64,000 nt of DNA, taken from contig JAKLIX010000002.1 of NCBI GenBank assembly GCA_022709385.1, positions 108,535 through 172,534 of the forward strand. The letters are read 5' to 3'. Position 1 is the stretch's first letter. Every line of letters begins with the position of its first letter. The position numbers and the translations under genes are program-made. Under the pieces are notes generated by a model that was not told where the DNA came from, searched no databases, and saw only the letters and a list, made by a program, of their open reading frames with translations. This DNA is from Bacteroidota bacterium. Its GTDB lineage: Bacteria; Bacteroidota; Bacteroidia; Bacteroidales; CAIXZF01. This document shows positions 44,421 to 53,940 of the stretch, piece by piece.

Positions 44421-44665
44421 AGGACACAGAGCGGAGAATCAGAAACAGGAACAGAGCGGAGAATGAGAAACGGACACAGAGCGGAGAATCAGAAACAGGA
44501 ACAGAGCGGAGAATGAGAAACGGACACAGAGCGGAGAATCAGAAACAGGAACAGAGCGGAGGATCAGAAACGGACACAGAGCGGAGAATGAGAAACAGAA
44601 ACAGAGCGGAGGATCAGAAACGGACACAGAGCGGAGAATGAGAAACAGGAACAGAGCGGAGAATC
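44421..44665. repeat. 25-bp tandem repeat array (about ten units)
   Basis: About ten head-to-tail copies of a 25-bp unit (core CAGAGCGGAGAATCAGAAAC) occur with two alternating variants (AATCAG..AGGAA and AATGAG..GGACA). It spans from near the end of the four-helix-bundle gene to the stop of the convergent hydrolase gene. An open frame through it (44378-44641) only reflects a repeat without stops and is not called a gene. Confidence 0.93.
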
Positions 44666-45739
44666 TCATTGCCCCATACCGGGCAGGTAAGCGGCCTTTT
44701 CCATGTCCTTCAGGGAATTCAGTGCTTTGGGCGGTTTGAGGTATTTTGCAAGAAAGGCATAGATTTTCAACCTGAGTTCCCTTGCCGTCCTGGTATCGAT
44801 ACGATCGAAGGAATGCCCTCCCGGGTAGTCCTTAAATATTTCATAATCAAACTTTTTCCCTTCGGCTTTCAGTGATTTGATCAGGTGCTCCACCTCCAGC
44901 ACATTCACATCATCATCATTGGTATTGGTATGGATGAGCAGGGGCGTTTTCAGTTTATGCGCATTCCAGGCCGGAGAGCGGCGTTTGTACTCCTCCACAT
45001 CCTCTCCCGCAGTCTTGCCAAGATGATAGTCCGCAGAAAACAGCGCCCGGTAATCATCCTCATGATAACCCATACGCGCGATCAGGTCGGATACCGGTAC
45101 TCCGGCAAAAGCCACCCGGTAGTTATCAGGATTGTTAAAGACCTCGAGCAGTGCGATCATGCCTCCGTGACTCCAACCAAGGATCCCTACCCTGTCCTTA
45201 TCCGTAAAGCTATAATTATCAAGCATATATTCTCTTGAGGCTCCTGCATCTTCCACCTCCCTGCCCCCGTAATCGATGGCTTCGTAAAAAGCTTTTCCAT
45301 AGCCGTTGCTGCCCCGGTACTCCGGTGCCACCACGATATATTGCTGTGCCATCAACTCGCGGAGGATATGTGTGTAATACGTGTCAAAATTACCGTGGAC
45401 ACCTCCATGAGGAAATACCAGCAACGGATACTTCCCGTTCAGGTCGATGCCGCGCGGGATAAACACATATGCCCAGAACTTCAGGGGATTGTTCACCCCC
45501 ATGGCCGTAGGATTCCTCTGCTTTACCCTGGGCGGACCGTAAATAAACACCTTGTCAATCAATGCCACATCCCCGACTCTGTGATACCACAACACATCAT
45601 CGACCTTCTTTTCCAGCTGGTCGAATTGATGTTGCTGCTGTGTTATTTTTTGTGAAATTCTTTCATATACGGAATCCACATTTTGGGCAAATAATCCGCA
45701 ATTGATTATAAGCACATTGAAAATCAATAACTTTCTCAT
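44666..45739 (-). CDS. Exported S9-type alpha/beta hydrolase (prolyl oligopeptidase-like)
   Basis: From ATG 45739 the product has 357 residues with a signal peptide (near GLFAQ). An upstream ATG (45754) would leave only about 8 bases after the predicted promoter, so 45739 is preferred. The catalytic triad is visible: GWSHGG (Ser), NTNDDDVN (Asp) and PGGHSF (His), with the oxyanion region PHGGVHGNFD. It is expected to cleave short peptides or esters in the periplasm. The last codons abut the 25-bp tandem repeat. Confidence 0.88.
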   Translation of the reverse strand: MRKLLIFNVLIINCGLFAQNVDSVYERISQKITQQQHQFDQLEKKVDDVLWYHRVGDVALIDKVFIYGPPRVKQRNPTAMGVNNPLKFWAYVFIPRGIDLNGKYPLLVFPHGGVHGNFDTYYTHILRELMAQQYIVVAPEYRGSNGYGKAFYEAIDYGGREVEDAGASREYMLDNYSFTDKDRVGILGWSHGGMIALLEVFNNPDNYRVAFAGVPVSDLIARMGYHEDDYRALFSADYHLGKTAGEDVEEYKRRSPAWNAHKLKTPLLIHTNTNDDDVNVLEVEHLIKSLKAEGKKFDYEIFKDYPGGHSFDRIDTRTARELRLKIYAFLAKYLKPPKALNSLKDMEKAAYLPGMGQ

Positions 45740-45768
45740 GACCTTGCACTTCATTTGATCAATAAAAA

Positions 45769-45799
45769 CAAAGATAGGGTAAGTTCAATTCAAAAAAAA
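45769..45799 (-). promoter_or_regulatory. Promoter of the S9-type hydrolase
   Basis: On the minus strand TTTT (45796-45799) - 19 bases - TATCTTTG (45769-45776) fits the Bacteroidota layout with a weak -33 element. The predicted leader to 45739 is about 23 bases. Confidence 0.5.
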
Positions 45800-45814
45800 C
45801 GTTTATCTTACGGT

Positions 45815-47644
45815 ATGAAAACACAAATTCAGCAAGCACTGAAGGGAGCTGCAAACCTGCAAAAGCTGGTGACGGGTTTATGGGAGACCGACAGGGAACT
45901 TTTCCGCATCCTGCGTGACGCAGGGAATACAGCCCAGGCCAGGGAAAACACCTTCACCTACCTGAATACACTGGAAAGGGCATATTTCAACATTTACGCT
46001 GAATCGAAGCTGAAGACACTTCATATTCTGGATCGTAACCTGGCCAAAGAATGTATCCGGGTGATGAAGAACGTTATCCGCACAGAAAATGAGCTTCTCA
46101 GCGGATTCTCTGCACTGAAAACGCTACGGCGGCTGGCCGGAGGCGATACGGACACCCTGCAACGGATATCTCCCGGATTTATCCTGGAGTTCTATCACCT
46201 GATTCTTGGAATCCGCGGGGAAGCGGCTATCCACAGGCTTCAGACAGAGCTGGGTGAAAGCGGGGAAGACAGGGAAACGGCCCTGCTGCGATCTGATCAT
46301 CTGGATGTATACTCAGGGATGATTGAAAATAAAGCGTCCTATTACCGGTCATTCTGGAATGAAACAAGGCAAGTCCTGAGGGAACAGTTCAAAGAAAAGA
46401 TCCGTAAGCATCTGGGAGGCAGTGTGTCTGACTGGAACGATCCTTTCTGGCAAGTCCGGCATGTCATCCGTGACCGCAAACAACTGGAATCGCTGGTGAC
46501 ACTATCGGAAGATGAACAGGAAGGCCTTCGGCTGGCTGAAAAGCATCATATTGATTTTCAAATAACTCCATATTACCTTTCGCTTTTCAATCCGGAAGGA
46601 AGAGATGAAAGCGACAGGGTTGTCAGGGCACAGGTACTTCCCTCGGCTACCTATTGCAGGAATGTGAAACTGAATCGTGAGACCGGCTGCGATATGGATT
46701 TCATGGGAGAAAAATCCACCAGTCCGGTAGATGGTATTACCCGGCGCTATGCCCAGATTCTCATCCTGAAGCCATACGATTCCTGTCCGCAGATCTGTGT
46801 TTATTGCCAGCGGAACTGGGAGATCAAAGGTCTGGATGAAGCAAAGACTACGCCGGCCAGGATTGAAAAGGCCATCCGGTGGATTGCCGATACGCCGGCA
46901 ATCACGGAAGTGCTGGTCACAGGCGGCGATCCACTTACTTTACCGAACGGATACCTCGGCAGGATCATCGGCAAACTGGCAGACATTCCGCATATTGAGA
47001 GGATACGGATAGGCACCAGGACTCCGGTTACCATGCCCTGCCGTATTGACGACGGTTTCCTTGCCATCCTTGAAAAACATCATGTCCCGGGCAGAAGAGA
47101 GATGGTGGTGATCACCCATTTTCAGCATGCCTTCGAGATCACGCCCGAGGTGACGGAAGCCGTCAGCAGGATCAGAAAACTGGGTGTGGGCGTCTATAAC
47201 CAGCAGGTGTTTACCTACTACAACAGCAGGCGATTTGAAACCGCTTTCTTAAGAAAAATACTGAAAATTAACGGAATAGACCCATATTACAGTTTCAACA
47301 CCAAAGGAAAAGCCGAAACCGTTGATTTCAGGGTACCCATTGCGAGGATAGAACAGGAAAGGAAGGAAGAGGCCAGAATACTGCCGGGGATCGTAAGGAC
47401 CGATGAACCGGTATTCAATGTGCCGAGGCTTGGCAAGTCTCACCTGAGGGCCTGGCAGGATCATGAACCCATTATGATCATGCCCGACGGTTCCAGGGTA
47501 TACCGCTTTTACCCCTGGGAATCGATGATCGCCCGGACTGAGGACTATCTTTATACCGACATCAGCATTACGAATTACCTGCAGCGTTTGGCCAGAGACG
47601 GCGAAGATCCTGCGGATTACGCATCCATCTGGTATTATTTTTAA
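45815..47644 (+). CDS. KamA-family radical SAM protein (lysine 2,3-aminomutase-like), long form
   Basis: From ATG 45815 the product has 609 residues; an upstream in-frame ATG (45755) adds a basic leader and is rejected. The N-terminal ~220 residues are helical and unlike standard aminomutases. The radical SAM cysteines are C324, C328 and C331 in SCPQICVYCQRNWE, with CxxxCxxC kept but the flanking residues different from the usual CSxYCRHCTR. VTGGDPLTLPNGYL and RIRIGTRTPVTMPCRI match the KamA barrel. NVPRLGKSHLRAW may hold the PLP lysine in place of the usual glycine-rich site. It is probably a PLP- and SAM-dependent aminomutase or a relative; the substrate is unknown. Confidence 0.82.
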   Translation: MKTQIQQALKGAANLQKLVTGLWETDRELFRILRDAGNTAQARENTFTYLNTLERAYFNIYAESKLKTLHILDRNLAKECIRVMKNVIRTENELLSGFSALKTLRRLAGGDTDTLQRISPGFILEFYHLILGIRGEAAIHRLQTELGESGEDRETALLRSDHLDVYSGMIENKASYYRSFWNETRQVLREQFKEKIRKHLGGSVSDWNDPFWQVRHVIRDRKQLESLVTLSEDEQEGLRLAEKHHIDFQITPYYLSLFNPEGRDESDRVVRAQVLPSATYCRNVKLNRETGCDMDFMGEKSTSPVDGITRRYAQILILKPYDSCPQICVYCQRNWEIKGLDEAKTTPARIEKAIRWIADTPAITEVLVTGGDPLTLPNGYLGRIIGKLADIPHIERIRIGTRTPVTMPCRIDDGFLAILEKHHVPGRREMVVITHFQHAFEITPEVTEAVSRIRKLGVGVYNQQVFTYYNSRRFETAFLRKILKINGIDPYYSFNTKGKAETVDFRVPIARIEQERKEEARILPGIVRTDEPVFNVPRLGKSHLRAWQDHEPIMIMPDGSRVYRFYPWESMIARTEDYLYTDISITNYLQRLARDGEDPADYASIWYYF

Positions 47645-47672
47645 TTTTACAGTCACTATTATCCGATAAGCT

Positions 47673-48722
47673 ATGGAATTATTCAGCGGGCCGCCCTCGC
47701 TCTACACAACATCCATACTGGCAGTTTGCACGGGGTTTATCCTGGGAGTTCTGCTTGAGAAAACCCTGCTTAAACGACTGATTCACATCACCGGACGGAC
47801 AAAATGGAAAAGCGACGATCTTGTGTTGCACAATATGAAGGGACTTATCTGGCCCCTGCTCGGTCTGGCCGGCCTGTACACCGGTTTGAAGACCCTGCCT
47901 GATCTTCCGGAACGTACCAGCCAATGGTGCGACAAAGGCATCACTTTGGCCGTGATCCTGATCATTACCATATACATTAACCGGATACTCAGCGAGATCG
48001 TTATTACACAAACCTTCAGGGAAGACCGCCAGGGAAAACCTTCCATCCTTGTCAACCTGGTAAGGACGATCATCTTTGCCGTGGGCATTATGGTCGGGTT
48101 GCAGTCCCTTGGAGTATCCATACAGCCTTTGCTCACTGCCCTGGGGATCACCGGACTGGCCGTAGCCCTTGCCCTGCAGAGCACTCTTTCCAATTTCTTC
48201 TCCGGCCTGCATATCATCGCTTCGAAACGGATCAGGCCAGGTGATTATGTCAGGCTTGAAAACGACCTTGAAGGCTATGTTAACGACATCAACTGGAGAA
48301 GCACCACCCTGCAACAGCTTTCCAACAACCTGGTCATTATTCCAAACAATAAACTTGCCGATGCCATCGTCATCAACACTTACATGCCCGGCCTGCAATC
48401 CTCGGTGAGCATTGAGACAGGGGTCAGCTATGACAGTGATCTGGAACATGTGGAGCGCATTGCCATCGAGACTGCACGGGAGATCATCCGCACCATAGAC
48501 AGTTGCCAGAAGGATTTTGAACCCCTGCTGCGATTTCATACCTTCGGCGATTCAAGTATCGATTTCACAGTGTTCCTCAGAGTGAATGACTTTCCCGACC
48601 AGTATTACGTCAAATCGGAATACATCAAGTTATTGCACCGGAGATTCAAAGAAGAAGGAATTGAAATCCCCTTCCCCATCCGAACCCTGATCAATAAACC
48701 GCCGGATACCCGGGATGAATAA
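47673..48722 (+). CDS. MscS-family mechanosensitive ion channel
   Basis: The 349-residue protein has about four to five membrane helices. The pore-lining TM3 is visible in LLTALGITGLAVALALQSTLSNFFSGLHI split over about 160-190, followed by the beta-domain motif RIRPGDYVRLENDLEGYVNDINWRST. It should open under membrane tension to release solutes during osmotic downshift. It lies 28 bases after the KamA-like gene and 11 bases before the AlkD-like gene, so the three may be co-transcribed. Confidence 0.92.
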   Translation: MELFSGPPSLYTTSILAVCTGFILGVLLEKTLLKRLIHITGRTKWKSDDLVLHNMKGLIWPLLGLAGLYTGLKTLPDLPERTSQWCDKGITLAVILIITIYINRILSEIVITQTFREDRQGKPSILVNLVRTIIFAVGIMVGLQSLGVSIQPLLTALGITGLAVALALQSTLSNFFSGLHIIASKRIRPGDYVRLENDLEGYVNDINWRSTTLQQLSNNLVIIPNNKLADAIVINTYMPGLQSSVSIETGVSYDSDLEHVERIAIETAREIIRTIDSCQKDFEPLLRFHTFGDSSIDFTVFLRVNDFPDQYYVKSEYIKLLHRRFKEEGIEIPFPIRTLINKPPDTRDE

Positions 48723-48733
48723 TAAATAAACCC

Positions 48734-49444
48734 ATGAACCACCAGGCGCTATTTCATGAAATTGCCGGTTTTTGCGAAGCCAACCGGAACCCGGAACTGG
48801 TTGAGAAATACAGCCGGTATTTTAAGGAGGGCTATGACGCCTATGGCCTTCAGAAAGGACTGCTTGAGGCAAAGATCCAGGAAATCATCGAAAGGGAGCA
48901 GGCGAAACTCTCTGATTATCTTCCACTTTGTGAGCTTCTTATTCCAGAATCCAAATATGAGCTGCCTTCGGCGGCCATCTGGTTTTTCATCAAACTGAAA
49001 CAGCAATATACAAGGGATAGTTTCCTTGCGATCGAATCCTGGTTTGACTCAGGCATCAACAACTGGGCCCATTGCGATGCGGTTTGTATGGAACTGATCA
49101 AACTTCACCTGAGAAAAAAGATCATCAGTATGGAGGACCTGGCTCACTGGCGGCTTTCCTCCCGCCCGTTCAAAAGAAGGGCATCGCTGGTTTCCATGAT
49201 CTATGCCATGAATGACGCTTACCCGGCAGATTCTGTGCTGGCTTTCACCGATCCGCTGATGCAGGACAAAGAAAGAGTGGTTCAGCAGGGTGCCGGCTGG
49301 CTGCTGAGGGAGACCTGGAAAAAGCATCCTTCCCTCACGGAAGCATTCCTTTTCCGCTGGAAGAACACGGCGCCGAGACTCATTATCCAATATGCCACTG
49401 AGAAAATGAGCAAGGAGGAAAAACAGCGGTTCAGAAAAGACTGA
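48734..49444 (+). CDS. AlkD-like DNA glycosylase (HEAT-like repeats)
   Basis: The 236-residue all-helical protein matches DNA alkylation repair enzymes. NNWAHCDAV places W111 and D115 with the same spacing as the catalytic-site Trp/Asp pair of AlkD. RPFKRRASLVSMIYA and VQQGAGWLLRETWKKHP are further family segments. AlkD removes bulky or charged alkyl purines without base flipping. The gene sits between the channel gene and a membrane protein gene on the same strand. Confidence 0.88.
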   Translation: MNHQALFHEIAGFCEANRNPELVEKYSRYFKEGYDAYGLQKGLLEAKIQEIIEREQAKLSDYLPLCELLIPESKYELPSAAIWFFIKLKQQYTRDSFLAIESWFDSGINNWAHCDAVCMELIKLHLRKKIISMEDLAHWRLSSRPFKRRASLVSMIYAMNDAYPADSVLAFTDPLMQDKERVVQQGAGWLLRETWKKHPSLTEAFLFRWKNTAPRLIIQYATEKMSKEEKQRFRKD

Positions 49445-49460
49445 AAAGCTTGCACCAACC

Positions 49461-50756
49461 ATGATGCATTCCGGCCGCAGGTACCTTCTACGCTTCTCCG
49501 CCGTCCTGCTTCTTTGCGGGGGCGGACTGTTTATCAGTTATTTGGTGAAGGGTGATTTTTCGAAAATGATGTGGTCCGACACGGATGGTTATCACCAGTA
49601 CCTGACCGCCGTATTTATCCACCATGACATCAAAAACCAGCCTTATGCCTATTACCTGCCGGACGGAACGCCCTTTAACCGCTATCATTACGGAGTTGCG
49701 CTGATGCAACTGCCGGTGTATGCCGCAGGATTCCTTTACGCCAAACTCAGCGGAACACCCCTCACCGGCCAATCCGCCCTGAACGGCCTCATTGTCACCA
49801 TCAGCAGCATCATCTGGGTAATGATCGGGCTGATCCTGCTGTTCAGATCCCTGAAACGTCACTTTGCTGCAGCCACCGCCCGGATCACTGTTCTGCTGCT
49901 TTTCCTGGGGACCAACTTATTCTATTATACCCTGATGGAACCCGGCCTGTCACATTCCGTCTCCTTCTTTCTGATCAGCTGGCTGGTATACCGTACCCCT
50001 ATATTCCTGAACAGGCCGGATACAAAGAATACCCTGCTCTGTGCCATCCCGCTGGGACTCTCGATCCTGGTTAGACCAACCCATCTGGTGGCTTCACTGG
50101 TTGTTGTGCTTTACGGGGTCGGAAGTTTCCGCGACCTTGTTGCCAGACTCCAGCTTCTTACAGGCAACTGGCGAACCCCGCTCCTCTTCACTGTACCCGT
50201 TTTGCTGCTCTACCTCCCGCAATGCTGGTACTGGCACATCACCACCGGAAAGTGGCTGGTATATGCTTACAATTATTCCTATACTGACAATGAGACTTTC
50301 CGTTACCTGAGCAGTCCGAAACTCTGGAAAGTAATGAGCGGCGTGGAAAGCGGATGGCTGATATACAGTCCTCTGATGTTCCTGAGCATCGCCGGCATGC
50401 TGCTGGCTTTTATCCGCAAGGCCGTGTTTCGCTGGTCAGTGCTGATCCCCTTCCTGCTGGTCTGGTACCTGAACGCGAGCTGGTGGTTGTACACCTTTGC
50501 CTGCGGATTTGGTTACCGTATCCTGGTGGATTACTATGCACTGCTTGCGCTGACGTTTGGACTGAGTGTCCAATGGTTCAGGGAAATCCGGTACATGAGA
50601 GTGGCTGGGCTTCTTGCTGCGGCGCTATTGGTTTTTATAAATATCAGGATGTCATTGTTTTACCAGGCATCACCCTGTTGGATGGCCCCGAACTGGGAAT
50701 GGAAAGACCTGGCCATGGTGTTGCGGATGATTTTTGGGATGTCATCCTGGCATTGA
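49461..50756 (+). CDS. GT-C-like multi-pass membrane protein
   Basis: The 431-residue protein has about 10-11 membrane helices. After the first helix the loop MMWSDTDGYHQYL carries acidic residues in the position of GT-C catalytic aspartates, and GTPFNRYHYGVALMQLP follows, as in many uncharacterised Bacteroidota glycosyltransferase-39-like proteins. It probably transfers a sugar from a polyprenyl carrier, but this rests on topology. Its last residues, GMSSWH, are encoded inside a long inverted repeat that also encodes the end of the convergent gene. Confidence 0.62.
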   Translation: MMHSGRRYLLRFSAVLLLCGGGLFISYLVKGDFSKMMWSDTDGYHQYLTAVFIHHDIKNQPYAYYLPDGTPFNRYHYGVALMQLPVYAAGFLYAKLSGTPLTGQSALNGLIVTISSIIWVMIGLILLFRSLKRHFAAATARITVLLLFLGTNLFYYTLMEPGLSHSVSFFLISWLVYRTPIFLNRPDTKNTLLCAIPLGLSILVRPTHLVASLVVVLYGVGSFRDLVARLQLLTGNWRTPLLFTVPVLLLYLPQCWYWHITTGKWLVYAYNYSYTDNETFRYLSSPKLWKVMSGVESGWLIYSPLMFLSIAGMLLAFIRKAVFRWSVLIPFLLVWYLNASWWLYTFACGFGYRILVDYYALLALTFGLSVQWFREIRYMRVAGLLAAALLVFINIRMSLFYQASPCWMAPNWEWKDLAMVLRMIFGMSSWH

Positions 50757-50783
50757 TTTAGATCAACGCCAGGATGACATCCC
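50736..50783. terminator. Near-perfect 22-bp inverted repeat shared by two convergent gene ends
   Basis: Arms 50736-50757 and 50762-50783 pair at 21 of 22 positions (one A/C mismatch at 50752/50767) around a 4-base TTAG loop. Both stop codons lie in the arms. No T run follows on either strand, so it is a strong hairpin and a likely bidirectional transcript end rather than a classical intrinsic terminator. Confidence 0.75.
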
Positions 50784-53726
50784 AATCAGGGCTTCATACA
50801 GTACTTCGACCGGATGATAAGCCTTCCGGCCGGTTCCATCATGGATCTGATGACGACAGCTGGTGCCCGGGGCTGCAATCAGCACATGCTCCGGGGTGTT
50901 ACGGATTGCGGGGAATAAAACCAGCTCCCCGACCTTCATCGACAGTTCGTAATGTTCTTTCTCATACCCAAATGATCCGGCCATACCGCAACAACCCGAA
51001 CGGATTTCCTCAACCCTGTAATTAACGGGTATCTCAAGCATTTTCCTGGTTGGAAGGTTGGACACCAGTGCTTTCTGCTGGCAGTGCCCGTGCAGTTTAA
51101 TGGTCACATTATTTGAAGTAAAATCCTCCTGCCTGATCTCCCCTTTTTCAAACTGGGCGGCCAGGAATTCATCCACCAGCAGGCAATGCTTTGAAAGCGC
51201 TTCCGCATCCGTGGCAAGCTCCCTGTTCACCAGCTCAGGATATTCATCGCGAAAGGTCAGAATACCGGAGGGTTCAATCCCGAGTAAAGGTGCGGAGGCA
51301 GTAATCAGGGGACTCAACAGCCTTACATTTTCTTCGGCCAGAAGCCTGGCTTTTTTCAGTAAGCCCTTGGAAATAAAGGCTCTGCCACTTTCCACATGTG
51401 CAGGGATCACCACTTCATAGCCGAGTTTCTGCAACAGCAGCACCGTTTTAATCCCGATCTCCACATCATTGTAATTGGTAAATTCATCACAAAAGAGGTA
51501 CACACGGCCGTTGGGGAACAATCTTTCGCCGCTCTTTGCCATTTGCATGTCCATCCAGTGTTTCAGTGTGAAGCGGTACAGCCGGGGTATGCTTCTTTTG
51601 GGTGCAAAACCGGCGAGCTTTTTCCAGAAGGCCGAAAGAACCACATTGCCAACCAACAGGTTATAAAAAGCAGGGAAAAGAGAACCAATCCGGTTAATGG
51701 CCGTGATATGGGCGATCATCCGGGTACGCAGGGGTACTCCGTGGGCATCGTGGTAATGCTGGAGAAATTCAGCCTTGTATTTAGCCATATCCACATTGGA
51801 AGGGCATTCCGACTTACATCCCTTGCAGGAGAGGCAGAGATCGAGCACTTCCTTAATCTCGCGGTGATCAAAGGGATTGGTCTTTGGGGAATGGGTCAGG
51901 AATTCACGTAACAGATTGGCCCTGGCTCTGGTGGTATTACTTTCATCGCGCGTGGCCATATAACTCGGACACATGGTTCCGCCAATAAGCTCGCTTTTCC
52001 TGCAGTCGCCCGATCCGTTGCACTGTTCCACCGCCCTGAGGATGCCCCTTGTGCCTGAGTAATCGAAATAGGTGGGGATATCCCTCACCTGCTGACCCGG
52101 TTCATATCGCAGGAAACGATCCATGGGCGGGGTGGCAGTAATCTTTCCCGGATTGAAAATACCTTCAGGATCCCAGGTTTGTTTCATTCTCAGCAGAAGG
52201 GAATAATTTTCTTCACCGATCATGTAAGGAACGAACTCACCTCTGAGCCGTCCGTCACCATGTTCGCCACTCAGAGAGCCTCTGAATTTCTTCACAAGGG
52301 CTGCAATCTCCGTAGCAAGGATGCGGAAAAGGGCCACGTCCTTTTCCTTTTTCAAATCCAGTACGGGCTTCAGGTGGAGTTCCCCTGTGGCGATATGCGC
52401 ATAGTAAACACAATCAAGCCCGTGTTTTTCGAGTATCACCTTGAATTCCTGCATATAGGCAGGCAGATCTTCCGGTCTGACGGCGGTGTCTTCTATCAGT
52501 GTCACCGGTTTGGCGTCGCCGGGCACATTGGAGAGCAGTCCCAGACCAGCTTTTCGCAATGCCCATACCTTGTTCATGTCGCTCCCGGTGATCACGGGAA
52601 AATGATAACCGTAGCCGGCTTCACGCATCGCCAATTCCAGTTGCCTGCATGCCTCGTCAATCTCCTCCACGCTGTGGCGCTCGAATTCTACGATCAGGAT
52701 GGCTTCAGGCTCCCCTTCAATGAAAAAACGGTTCTTCCGCTGTTCAATGTTGTCCCTGGTGCAATCAATGATGATCCTGTCAATCAGTTCGATGGAGGAG
52801 GGTTGGTGCTGCAGGGCTACCAGGTTACCGCGGAACGCATCTTCAAGCGTCTTGCAATGAATGCAGACAAGCGCTTTTTCTGCCGGAGGAAGCGGTACCA
52901 GGTTGAGGGTGATTTCGGTCATGAACATCAATGTCCCCTCAGAACCTGCAATCAGCTTGCAAAAATTAAAGTCAGGCGCTTTGATGCCATCATCATCCTC
53001 CTGAAAAACAACACTATCCAACAACAGGTCTATGGCATAGCCGGTATTGCGCCGTTTAATGGAAGGCAGCGGAAAACCTTTACGGATATTGTCCCGGTTG
53101 ACAGGATCGGACAGGATACCCTTGATATTTCTGTATATTTCCCCTTCAAGGCCTGTCAGGGTGCATTTTTCCTCAAATTGTATGTTATTGAGCGCTTTAA
53201 ACGAGACAAGGCTTCCGTCGCTCAGAAAACCCTTTACCTCAAGCGTATGATCCCGGGTGCTGCCATAGACGAGAGAGTGTGCGCCGCAGGAATTATTGCC
53301 GACCATGCCGCCGACCATACATCGGTTTGAAGTGCTCGTTTCAGGACCGAAAAACAAGCCCTTCGGTTCAAGTATCTTGTTCAGCTCATCGAGGACCACA
53401 CCCGGCTGAACCCGGACCCAATGCGCTTCTTCATTGATCTCCAGTATTTTGGTCATATACCTGGACACATCCACAATGATACCCCGGCCCACCACCTGGC
53501 CGGCCAGGGAGGTTCCGGCTGTACGCGGAATCAAAGGCAGATGCTCCTCACGGGCAAAACCGATAAGCCGGCTGATATCCTGCTCATCCTTTGGTCTAGC
53601 CACGGCCAGGGGCTTCTCGCGATACACCGATGCATCGGTGGCATACATCAGAAGGGTGGCGTCGTCCCATGAAAGATCACCACTGAGGGCGGACTGCAGT
53701 TTCCTGAGTTTGAGGTGAAGATCCAT
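50763..53726 (-). CDS. FAD-linked and Fe-S D-2-hydroxyacid dehydrogenase (YdiJ-like)
   Basis: The 987-residue fusion has an N-terminal FAD-binding type 4 (PCMH) domain (about 40-260; PRTAGTSLAGQVVG, GMVGNNSCGAHSLVYGSTRD) and a FAD-oxidase C domain (about 260-530; SGEHGDGRLRGEF). Fe-S motifs follow (CNGSGDC and CLSCKGCKSECP, about 570-660), then a CCG-type segment near the end (HGHCQQKAL, SGCCGMAGSFGYEKEHY). The layout matches E. coli YdiJ, a D-2-hydroxyglutarate dehydrogenase-type enzyme. The preceding gene encodes a DUF1338/HglS protein that would make D-2-hydroxyglutarate, so this enzyme could oxidise it to 2-oxoglutarate. D-lactate is an alternative substrate. Confidence 0.9.
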   Translation of the reverse strand: MDLHLKLRKLQSALSGDLSWDDATLLMYATDASVYREKPLAVARPKDEQDISRLIGFAREEHLPLIPRTAGTSLAGQVVGRGIIVDVSRYMTKILEINEEAHWVRVQPGVVLDELNKILEPKGLFFGPETSTSNRCMVGGMVGNNSCGAHSLVYGSTRDHTLEVKGFLSDGSLVSFKALNNIQFEEKCTLTGLEGEIYRNIKGILSDPVNRDNIRKGFPLPSIKRRNTGYAIDLLLDSVVFQEDDDGIKAPDFNFCKLIAGSEGTLMFMTEITLNLVPLPPAEKALVCIHCKTLEDAFRGNLVALQHQPSSIELIDRIIIDCTRDNIEQRKNRFFIEGEPEAILIVEFERHSVEEIDEACRQLELAMREAGYGYHFPVITGSDMNKVWALRKAGLGLLSNVPGDAKPVTLIEDTAVRPEDLPAYMQEFKVILEKHGLDCVYYAHIATGELHLKPVLDLKKEKDVALFRILATEIAALVKKFRGSLSGEHGDGRLRGEFVPYMIGEENYSLLLRMKQTWDPEGIFNPGKITATPPMDRFLRYEPGQQVRDIPTYFDYSGTRGILRAVEQCNGSGDCRKSELIGGTMCPSYMATRDESNTTRARANLLREFLTHSPKTNPFDHREIKEVLDLCLSCKGCKSECPSNVDMAKYKAEFLQHYHDAHGVPLRTRMIAHITAINRIGSLFPAFYNLLVGNVVLSAFWKKLAGFAPKRSIPRLYRFTLKHWMDMQMAKSGERLFPNGRVYLFCDEFTNYNDVEIGIKTVLLLQKLGYEVVIPAHVESGRAFISKGLLKKARLLAEENVRLLSPLITASAPLLGIEPSGILTFRDEYPELVNRELATDAEALSKHCLLVDEFLAAQFEKGEIRQEDFTSNNVTIKLHGHCQQKALVSNLPTRKMLEIPVNYRVEEIRSGCCGMAGSFGYEKEHYELSMKVGELVLFPAIRNTPEHVLIAAPGTSCRHQIHDGTGRKAYHPVEVLYEALIGMSSWR

Positions 53727-53940
53727 TGCTTATATAGTGATTTTTTGCTTACTGAGGTGCGCATCCGGCCATGTCCCGGGTTTATCCCTGACGGCAACTT
53801 GATACAAATACCGGATTAAACCTGATTCTGCCTGTAAAAATAACAGGAATATCGATTGAAGCATAACAGCCGGGAACAGCGCCTGCCTTTGACACTCTTC
53901 CCGGCAAGCCAAGGTAATCAGCAGAAGAAGGGTGAAAGCC

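Noticed and set aside
44378-44641. An 87-codon open frame after the four-helix-bundle gene
   Set aside because: It is the 25-bp tandem repeat read in one frame; the repeat lacks stops in that frame and the product has no protein-like character.
44016-44665. Possible diversity-generating retroelement (Avd-like protein beside repeats)
   Set aside because: There is no reverse transcriptase, no template/variable repeat pair and no adenine-specific variation; the Avd-like fold is widespread as a single gene in Bacteroidota.
52179-53330. A 383-codon plus-strand open frame opposite the YdiJ-like gene
   Set aside because: It is an antisense shadow; the minus strand gives a complete, motif-rich FAD/Fe-S protein.
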